Origin: Pseudozyma flocculosa PF-1
Taxonomy: Eukaryota > Basidiomycota > Ustilaginomycetes > Ustilaginales > Ustilaginaceae
Assembly (NCBI RefSeq): GCF_000417875.1
Contig: NW_006920880.1
Location: 316,260 to 380,259, forward strand
Direction of reading: 5' to 3'
Length of the DNA: 64,000 bases
This document shows positions 56,092 to 64,000 of this stretch, piece after piece (position 1 is the first letter of the stretch; each line of letters opens with the position of its first letter). The translations under genes were made by a program, and so were the position numbers. The notes beneath the pieces are model-generated. The model was given only the letters and a program-made list of their open reading frames with translations. It had not been told where the DNA came from and made no database searches.

Positions 56092-58446
56092 ATGCCTTCA
56101 AAGAGTCCAAACATTAGCGCATCCTCACCAGGACCCGTGTCCTCGCAATCATCGTCTTCTGGGTCACACTACTCGTCATCCGCATCGTCCTTTCGTCAGG
56201 TTGCTACCTCAGATACCTCGTCGGTCCACACCAGCCCGTCCACGGCCACAGACAGCTTCGGCACCTACCGCTTCTCGCCCGCTACCAAGGGCATCTGGCA
56301 GGCGCAGTACGACGTCGAAGGCTCGCCTCATCGAGGCCGACACCAGCAGCATCAGCACGTCCAATATCATCATCATCACAATCACCAGCAGCAGCAGCAT
56401 CAGCAGCAGCAGCAGCAGCAACAGCAGGCCACACGCCACGCACTAGTCGCCGACCCAGCCTACGGTCATCGTCCCCAACCGCCCCCAATGGACCACGGCT
56501 TCGAACCGGCAGTCGGATCGCGAACCCAACCCGCGCTCGCCTCGATTGCACACGGTGGATCCTCGCCTGCCATGTCGCAGCAGGCCTCGCGGAGGTTTGA
56601 AGCGGGCTGGCCATCGGTGGCCGTCGCCTCGAGCAGCCATGTCCATCCGTACGGCCACGACGAGCCGATGGCGATCGACCAGCATAACGTCCACGCCGGC
56701 GTCGTCCACGACTTTGGCACCAGTCCAGAGGCAAGCCGCGGGCCCCTGGCAAAGACGCGGCGGACCAGTCCAGGGGGCTCGCGGGCTTCGGGCGAGCTCA
56801 GACCGACGACCAGAAAGGAAACAGTGACGACTGCATCGTCCAGCCCTGCACCGCGACGCCATGACGCGGATCCTGCAGCGCGGCAGACCCCGTTCCACCA
56901 GGGGATCGCGGCCGAAGTCGAACGCTCCACGCCGGGGACTCTCGCTCCCGGTGCATCATCCGCTCAGGCGCCCTTCGATCGGTCCTGGAGCGCGGGCACG
57001 TCGCAGTACCAGCCGGGGTTGCCCCACGGCGACTCTTCCCACACAGCGTCCACGATGCGGGTCTCGCCGCGGACGCGGACTGTAGACGTGTCAGGCCGCA
57101 GCCCTGCCTCGACGACTTCTGGTCGGGGCCCGCGCTCTCCGTCTGCGCACGCTGCGGCGAGCATGTCGACACCGGCGGCGCCCAGAACGCCACAGCTTCC
57201 CAAGATGAACCTGGCCACGTTCCCGCCGCAGGAACTGCTCAAGGTCCTTGCCACCTTGCTGCACGAGATTGCCACTGCCAACGACGAGTTCCGCACCGAG
57301 TCTGGGAAGGCGGAGGGGTCGAGGCGATCCAAGTCGCGGAGCAAGGAGCCGACATCGTCGTCAAGCCAGACGCCGAACGACGCGGATGCGGCGCGGACCC
57401 AGCCCTACGCCGCCGGCGCGCACCTGTCGTTCAACGACGCCCGGCGTCCGTCGACGACCACGGCCGCCCTGGGAGCCCTGGCGACGCCGTCGAGCACGCT
57501 CTGCTTCCACGCCCGCAACGTCCCCAGCATCAGCATCGAGTCGTACCTATTGCGGATCCTCAAATACTGCCCGACGACCAACGAGGTCTTCCTCAGCCTC
57601 CTGGTCTACTTTGACCGTATGAGCCGGATGGGCACCGGCGCCAAGCCAGGGGCCAACAGCGACACCGAGATCGCCGGCGAGGCGGCCGGCCTCCCACGAG
57701 CCGCCGAGATGGCCACCCGTGCCGGTCTTCCGGGCCCGTCCGAAGGGGGCGGCGTCGGAGCCGCTGCAAATGAGGCCGAAGCCTACACCCACCCGGGCAT
57801 CAAGGGGTTCGCCATCGACAGCTACAACGTGCACCGGCTCGTGATCGCTGGCGTCACGGTGGCGAGCAAGTTCTTCAGCGACGTCTTTTACACCAACAGC
57901 AGATACGCAAAGGTGAGTAGGCAGGGGCAGATGAGCCGATCGGTCGCCGCATCGTGGCTCGCCCGATGGCGTGGCATTCGGGCATCCGGTGCCGTCGGCT
58001 GACAGCCTTCTGGGCTTGCTCGGTGTTTCCTCTGATGGCCCTTCGGTCGCATCCAGGTCGGCGGGCTGCCCGTGCACGAGCTCAACCAGCTGGAGCTGCA
58101 GTTCCTTCTGCTCAACGACTTCCGGCTGACGATTCCGTTAGACGAGATGCAGCGGTACGCGGACCAGCTGCTCATGTACGGCTCTGGGCGGCCCGAGAAT
58201 GTCTCGCGCGTCAAGGAGCCTTCGCGCGCGGCAGAGACGGGCGCGGCCAAGGCCGAGGTCGGCGGTTCTCGCCGGCCGAGCGAGTCGCGGCCCGGGCCTG
58301 TCGCGGTCAAGTCCGACCAGCCGCAGCAGCCACCACCGCCGCCGCGTCAAACGGCGGAGGCGGAGCCTCAGCCCAACGGCGCGCCGGGAGCAGACGGGAG
58401 ATCGCATCGAGAGGGCGGAGGGCAGGAGGTCGGGATGCAGGATTGA
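56092..58446 (+). CDS. PHO80-like (PCL-family) cyclin
   Basis: Exon 1 is 56092-57912 and exon 2 is 58057-58446; the intron has a GTGAGT donor and CATCCAG acceptor in phase 0. Product 736 residues. The first 380 residues are Ser/Pro-rich and include a His/Gln tract (HHHHNHQQQQH...). The cyclin box is split by insertions: LLKVLATLLHEIATANDEF (about 382), a 90-residue Ser-rich insert, then SIESYLLRILKYCPTTNEVFL...LVYFDRMS (483-520), another insert, and FAIDSYNVHRLVIAGVTVASKFFSDVFYTNSRYAKVGGL...LNQLELQFLLLNDFRLTIP. This is diagnostic of PHO80/PCL cyclins, which activate the Pho85 kinase in phosphate sensing, glycogen control and morphogenesis. Which branch this one serves is not clear. It may be alternatively spliced in the leader. 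Confidence 0.92.
56386..56430 (+). repeat. CAG/CAA/CAT repeat coding the His/Gln tract
   Basis: Repeat region within the cyclin gene coding for (Q)n with interspersed His. Prone to length variation. Confidence 0.85.
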
Positions 58447-59198
58447 CGCAAAGTAGGGGATGGGATGGGAGTTGCAAGGCCGGCCGACCATGAGAGAAGG
58501 AGAGAGCGAGCTTGGTAGGCAGAGGCAATAACGCCTAGGTCTGCGTCGAGGTTCCGCGTCGGGGTCGGGGTCGGGCTTGTGAAGGAGCGCTACGGCGGTC
58601 GGAGATAGGAGCAAACGGGGGAGACGTTTGCGAGCGAATGGATGAGCCCGTCGAGACGGCCCAGACCGACGTCTCTCGGCCAGGGCAGCCGTCTGGCGTC
58701 GCACCGCGGCGGTTCAACCACCCTGTACCCGCCAACCACGGTGCGGCGGCCGGTTTAACCGACTCTGCTTGCATACAGCTCTCTCGGGCGCCCCTCGCCG
58801 GTCGTGGTGGGCACCAGGCGGCCAGACATTGTGATGGTACGCGTCAAACTGAATCGGCCGGGCGCATGCGGCGGTGCGTTGACCGTGCGATGTGTGCAGT
58901 GAAGAGGTCGAGATCAATGTCGAGGACAAAGGCGATGCGATGCCATGCTCAAGAATAGAAAGAGAGCGAGGGTTCGCCGGGACGTGATGCGCGCGCGCGG
59001 AGCGGCTTATTTGCCTTTTGTTACCTCGCCCTCGCACTCTATAATTGGCTGGCGGTGCGAGGAAAGGAGCGGACGATACCTTGCAGCTCGGCGCAAACCG
59101 CCGCAGAGCGAGGGAGAATATCATGACGGGTGGGAGCACGTAGAGGGCGATCTTGAGACAATGGACTGTGTGCCGTTCCGACCAACGTATGGTGCGAT

Positions 59199-59222
59199 GC
59201 GGTGCGGTGCGGTGCGGTGCGG
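59199..59222. repeat. GGTGC pentamer tandem repeat
   Basis: About five perfect GGTGC units. Confidence 0.85.
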
Positions 59223-59392
59223 TGGGACAGAGACACGGGAAGGGCAGACGGATCGACGGGGCCCCCGGGCAGTGTCGAGCGAGTCGACGTCAGAATCCCG
59301 AGCGAGCAAAGGGCACCGTGGGCCGTCTTGGACCTTGCCGCCGTGTTCGACGGAGGCCTCAAGTCCGCACGAGATCCGGGCGCCATGCCACG

Positions 59393-59405
59393 GTACGGTA
59401 CGGTA
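59393..59405. repeat. GGTAC pentamer tandem repeat
   Basis: ACGGTACGGTACGGTAC, three units; differs from the nearby GGTGC array by one base per unit. Confidence 0.8.
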
Positions 59406-59480
59406 CAAACATGCCGAGATGCGCCAGCTACTGTGCTAGCGCCATCCCACGAAGCCGCGGTAACGGATACGGAGACGCGG

Positions 59481-59511
59481 TAAGTTACCGGCGAACGGTA
59501 CAGGTAACTTA
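59481..59511. repeat. Inverted repeat, 9-bp stem, 13-nt loop
   Basis: TAAGTTACC at 59481-59489 and its exact complement GGTAACTTA at 59503-59511. It could form a hairpin in RNA from either strand. Confidence 0.85.
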
Positions 59512-60208
59512 ATGCGGCGTGGCTCCTTGCCAATCGTCGGGTTTGTCGATCGTCTGTTATGCGTGGGAAGACAAGGCGAAAGAGAATGTCCGGCGAGTGC
59601 CGCCGTGTCAGGTCGTTGTTGTGCGTGATCGGGAAAGATGAAGTTGTCGCCGACCAAAGCTTGGGCCAACCTCATGGGGGGGACGCTTCGACACCCGTCT
59701 CGTGAGAATACACGGTGCGTTGTCGAGGGATGTTGCCGGGACCCCTTCTCGACTCTTCCACCGGGTTCGCTGTGCCTGCGCCTGTACACACCATACCGTA
59801 CCAGAGGTGAACGCGAGAGGCCGTGGACGAGCGACGGTAGGATTCTTTGGCTTGGCGGCGCGCGCTTTGTTTGTTCAATGCGGCCGACCCGGCCACCACC
59901 TGCCCTCGTCCATCACATGTCCAGCCACCGCCTTCTTTGCACCTCCGCATGTGCCGTGACTGTACGTGTTGCATCGACAGAGAGCACGAAACCGACCCTT
60001 GCAGCGGCTATATGCTCGACTACGTGTCTTTCTGGACCCAATGACTGCAGAGACAGGACGAGGGAGAGCATGAACTGTCACCTGGGCGACGGCGCAGTAG
60101 TGTCACGATGAAGGGATGCGGCGAAAGCAGTCATGCGATCCGACGAGAACAAGAGATCGAGGGATCAAAGTCGAGAGGGCGGCTCCAGATCCGCAAGCAG
60201 GTAGGCAG

Positions 60209-60220
60209 GTACATATGTAC
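60209..60220. repeat. Palindrome GTACATATGTAC
   Basis: Perfect 12-bp palindrome, one of a set with the TACATATGTA core. Confidence 0.9.
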
Positions 60221-60376
60221 ATCCAGAGCGAAGCGAAGGCAGGAAGGCGGGCAATTCAGGAGCAGAGGGGCATCTAGACAACCCTGATACGAAGTCGCCG
60301 CAGTGCCCGGGTTGGCCCCCCGCACCAACCTCCTCCTTGTGCAACTACTGCACACCATCGTCGTGCACAGCAGCAT

Positions 60377-60386
60377 TACATATGTA
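60377..60386. repeat. Palindrome TACATATGTA
   Basis: Perfect 10-bp palindrome, same core as at 60209 and 62235. Confidence 0.9.
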
Positions 60387-62234
60387 TATTGTCCTACGTC
60401 GAAAGTGACCGGCAGGTACGTGCAGCAGCAGAGTAGTACAAGGTGGCGTCGGTCCCTTTTGTCCGTACGGTACCTCGGGTCGGGCGCCGCAGATTCGACT
60501 CGCACCAAGACCGGGGCGCTGTACAGACGGCGGTTCCCCTCGCGCGCAGTGGCACATGTACATGTGTGCCTGTGTACAGGCAGGTCCATGCAACACGGTT
60601 CTTGCGGGACCTGTCGATGTCCGCGGCTCTGATGCCGATCGAGAGCGCGATAAGCTGCTACGGTGAACGGGCCGTCCCAGCCATTGTTGTCTATCACTCT
60701 GGATCGCCTGCAAAGGCATGACTGCAGACATGTTTACATATGTGCCGCTACGTCTTGAGCTCTTCCGGTGGAGACGTGATTGTACAACACCAAAGAGGGA
60801 GCGGCCTCGAGGAGCAGCGGCTGGCTAGGTTGGCCCGAGACCGCAGAAGATCTGCGACATCGCCGTGGCCACGCAACGCAGGAGGGATGCCGTACCCTTC
60901 GCGACATCTCTCGGGCGTCTTGACGGCACCGGAACACGAATCTTGCGCGAGTACGGAGGGAAGGGCAGGGTGGCGCGCACTGCTGGACGTTGGCGTGGCC
61001 TTGATACCCGAGCCACTCTGACCCAGCTCTCAAGAAGAGACAGAGTGTGGCGCTGATTGCAAGTAGAAGGCGGACACGAGCTCGTCCTTCTTCCAGCGCT
61101 CGACAAAGAAAGGCGCCAATCACTTGCCGATGTCGCATGAGCCAGTTGGATCTAATCGAATCTCGGCAGGTCGACGACTTGCGGAGCCGGCCATAGTATG
61201 CCTTGCCCATCCCGTCTTTCCCTGCTCGTCCTTGCCTGTGTGTGGTCAAACGGTCCAGTTGATCGTTGCGCATGGGCGTCGAATACCGGCGCGGCCATCG
61301 GCATCGGAAAGCCTGACTGAACGACTAAGACTGTCTCGGCGGATCCAGGAGGTTCAGTAGTCTGCGCGTCGCCCCGATGGCTGGCCGCGACAATGGCGTG
61401 CACCTCGAGGCAACACGACGAGAGGCGAGGCACACGACGAAGCGCAACGCTGCCGCTCTGCCGTGACAAGCCGCGCCGTGGCCGACCTGCGGCGGCATTG
61501 CATCGCAGCCAGCGGCCCTGCTCTCTCCCTGGGCCATGCTGCGCTCGCAAAGGCTCTATGTATGCACACACCGTACTCATTCCGTACCGCTGTACGTATA
61601 GGACCGGGCGCCCGCCCTGGTTCGGATGATTCTGTGAGGGAGCCCTGCTCGTCGTTTGTGGGAATACGTACGTGCACGACCGAATGACTCGGGAGTTTGG
61701 ACACGCGCGGGTCCAGTACCATCGTTGGGTTGCCGTGCCCCCTTGACTGCTGGCCTCGACTAGACTACACTGTGCTAGACTCACCATCCATCTCGCTGCG
61801 CAGCCATCGAGCTGTTCCGTTCCGACCGGCCGGTCGTTCCTGCTGCAGCGGGTCTTAGCTGTCGTGTTCTGGCGCCAAAGGCCCCAGAAGGGCACCCGAG
61901 GATGGCCTGCGATTCCTTGATCGATTGTGAGCGTCCGGCCCGGCCGGGCTGAGCTTCTGGCCTCTGTTTGAACAAAGGGGACGCGAGGATGGTCTCTTGG
62001 CGGCGCGACGAGGACAAAGGGACTTGGCACATCGATTCAAGATTCGCACCCTTGGTCGGGCTGTCGAACGGCACCGCCAACTCGGGCCGCGACCAAGCCT
62101 GCCCTGCCAGCTGCGTGACATGACAGCTTCTGGAAAAGGCTGCTGTGGCGCTGCTTGTGCCATGTCAAAGATCACCCTGCGCACACGAACCTACGGTCGA
62201 GCCACGGCCGGGCAGTCCTGCTTCACCCGTGCCC

Positions 62235-62250
62235 ATGTACATATGTACAT
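62235..62250. repeat. 16-bp perfect palindrome ATGTACATATGTACAT
   Basis: Longest member of the palindrome set; every base pairs with its mirror. Confidence 0.92.
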
Positions 62251-63332
62251 TTCAAGCTGGCGGGCGGCGATGGCAGCGAGCGCCGTTCAAGCCGAGTAGC
62301 ATCCTGTCTTACGGGCGCCGGGTGGGGACAGGCCGACCCGAACGTCGCGACGGGCGCCTTGCCCACCGGCGACCTCCATCGGGCTCAACGTCGTTCCCTG
62401 GATCCGTACGTACATACTGTACTGTACAGTAACTACTCTGCCTCCGAAAAGCACCTGAACGCAGCGCATGCGAGCGCTGTCCCTCGACGGGCTGAACCAC
62501 CCGCGTGTGCCAGCTTTTTGACCAGGCCACACACACTTAGCTCGAGGGCCGACGGGCGTCCCTGAACTGGCGGTACCAAACCATCCAGCACGGCAAAACG
62601 GTGACGTCCAGACCGCCCGGGGTTGATTCTCCTGGCCGGCTCGCTGCATAGAGGTTGGAGCAGGGGCTATGACATGGACTGGATCTCGTCTTCTGCGACA
62701 GCCCCTTCTCTGACCCCGATATCCCTCGCAACAATTGTCTTCCAGATGCAGGCGCTGCGATGCGCCGGTGCACCTCGTCACGGCGGATGGGTGTGTATGC
62801 GACTCAGGTTGCAACTCTGGACACAATCAAGGCGCCTTGCTCCGGTGCAGGCTGCAGCGATGCGAGACGGATCCCTCGTCCATATGTATGTATATCTCTC
62901 GCCGTCCCTTGACGGCCAAATCCCACCAGGGCTAACTCCCTGCCCCTCGATTGGCCAACCTTCCTATCGAGCTACCTGGTGCAAGACATCCTGTACCCGT
63001 GCTGCCCAACGCCTCCCTCGCTCAGCGCGGAAAGAGGAGACCTGCCTCATCGGTGAGCTGCTTCCCCACCGTGAGACGGCGGCAGGGGCCTTCCGTCCGT
63101 CGAAGCTTTTAAGCTCACGGTCGCCATTGTTGCGCATCTGCTTCCGATGTACCCGCGCGCGCGCCTTGCTCCCTTTCTTCTTGGCCTTGGCTGGACGCCG
63201 CTCTCTCCTTGTCGCTCTGCAAAGGGCGAGCGAGGGGAAGGACTTCGGTGCCCCATCTTGGCGCGGACGTATCGCATCCCAACGCTGCCTAGCTGTCTGT
63301 GCTGCCCTCTCTCGAGTCCCCTTTGAAAGCCT

Positions 63333-63340
63333 TGATAAAG
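63333..63340 (+). promoter_or_regulatory. TATA-like element of the gene at the right edge
   Basis: TGATAAAG, 133 nt before the start codon at 63473, the same spacing as the other TATA-like elements here. Confidence 0.4.
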
Positions 63341-63472
63341 TGTGGTCGACGCTTGGACCTCGCCAACCCGGCCTTTTCACCCACCTCTCCCTTTGATCGC
63401 CCTGCCGGGCCTCGTCCAGCAATCGTCCTCCTTCACGGACCCTTCCCCCTGCGGCATCAGTCCCCTTCGGCC

Positions 63473-64000
63473 ATGGCCGGTGTGGCATTTCAGCAGGCCT
63501 TCAGCCCCGAAGCATCGAGCTTCAGCCTCGCCAGATCGATTGGTGAGCAAAGGCAGGCAGGCGGGCAGGCGGGCAGGCGGGCAAGGAATGCCCACTTCAT
63601 CTCGACCCGGCAGACTTCAGCTCGCGCACCAACATCTACACCGCTCCCGCCCAGCCAAGCGCGAGGGTCGGCGTCTGACTGGGACGACACTTTGCTCACC
63701 TCTCCTTGCCACCTCGCTCCCCTTTGATCTCACCACCATCCCCCCCTCACCGCTCAGACCTCCCCTTGCTCACCGAGCGTCGCAAGCGCAAAGCTCAGCT
63801 CGAGCCTGCCGCTATGCGACCCGCCATCGTCACCCGGGCCGCATTCCAGCGCGCCACCTCTCGCCGAACCGCCGAGGTCACCTCGCCAACGGGCTCCTCT
63901 CACGACCGTACCCTCGGCGACGTTTCGCACGCTGCGCACGGCAGCTATGCCTCGTCCGCATCGCTGCCACCATCAGCATCGACACCGTCGTCGTCGTCGT
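63473..64000 (+). CDS. 5' part of an unidentified gene cut by the window edge
   Basis: Exon 1 is 63473-63542 (MAGVAFQQAFSPEASSFSLARSI), the intron 63543-63757 has a GTGAGC donor and CCGCTCAG acceptor, and exon 2 starts at 63758 in phase 1 and stays open to the window end. The visible protein is DLPLLTERRKRKAQLEPAAM followed by Arg/Ser/Thr-rich and then Ser/Pro-rich sequence. The RRKRK cluster could be a nuclear localisation signal. No domain is visible yet, so no function is proposed. The intron contains a GCAGGCGG repeat. Confidence 0.6.

Larger units (their letters stand above)
58447..63472. other. 5 kb gene-free region rich in palindromes
   Basis: No frame here shows a domain or splice pattern. 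It holds a GGTGC pentamer array (59199-59222), a GGTAC pentamer array (59393-59405), an inverted repeat at 59481-59511 and repeated TACATATGTA-type palindromes between 60209 and 62890. It is less GC-rich than the coding parts. Confidence 0.55.

Noticed and set aside
61152..62030. A 292-codon minus frame in the palindrome region
   Set aside because: No domain, no splice sites and random-looking composition.

Overview
The window is nuclear DNA from a GC-rich filamentous or yeast-like fungus. It is most likely a basidiomycete of the smut lineage (Ustilaginomycotina), although the exact genus cannot be read from the sequence. The evidence is the compact introns of roughly 75-200 nt with GTGAGT/GTAAGT donors, intron-bearing single-copy H3 and H4 genes, a CON7-like C2H2 regulator, a PHO80-type cyclin and strong CpG-rich coding bias. 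Fifteen protein genes can be supported, two of them cut by the window edges (the left one has lost its 3' end, the right one is only begun). Three assembly gaps (446-465, 16307-16719, 28394-28870) all fall inside coding sequence.

Layout. 1-4127 (-) is an ornithine/arginine-type mitochondrial carrier carrying a serine-rich N-terminal extension of about 1,025 residues. 8227-10899 (+) is a single gene joining an NAD(P)-binding Rossmann (epimerase-like) domain to an epoxide hydrolase. 11917-13728 (+) is an FMN-dependent monooxygenase of the nitrilotriacetate monooxygenase (NtaA/DszA) family. 13740-14910 is a strikingly CpG-poor island with an unrecognised open frame. 15125-17093 (+) is an F-box-like protein, convergent with a ten-exon seven-helix membrane protein (17369-20034, -). 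Then come mitoribosomal protein bS21m (23141-23849, -), divergent from a PIF1-family helicase (25091-27231, +), and a CON7-like zinc-finger regulator (28042-30623, -) followed by a 7 kb gene-free stretch. 37874-40384 (+) encodes an acidic nuclear-looking protein. 41439-42830 (+), a Cys/Met-metabolism PLP enzyme, converges on peroxisomal 3-ketoacyl-CoA thiolase (43080-44578, -). H3 (45701-46231, -) and H4 (47804-48357, +) form a divergent pair. 50740-53694 (+) is a membrane-anchored ADAM-type metalloprotease, 56092-58446 (+) a PHO80-like cyclin. After 5 kb of gene-free DNA rich in TACATATGTA-type palindromes, a new gene begins at 63473 (+).

The genes are mostly ordinary housekeeping and regulatory functions and do not form one obvious cluster. 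The most unusual content is the Rossmann/epoxide hydrolase fusion standing beside an NtaA-like monooxygenase (a possible small catabolic or detoxification pair), the giant extension on the mitochondrial carrier, the CpG-depleted island with its foreign-looking frame, the seven-helix protein with 10-nt and 22-nt coding exons, and the palindrome cluster near 60.2-62.9 kb. TATA-like elements about 125-135 nt upstream of the start codon recur at four genes. No rRNA, recognisable tRNA, CRISPR array or intact transposon was seen.
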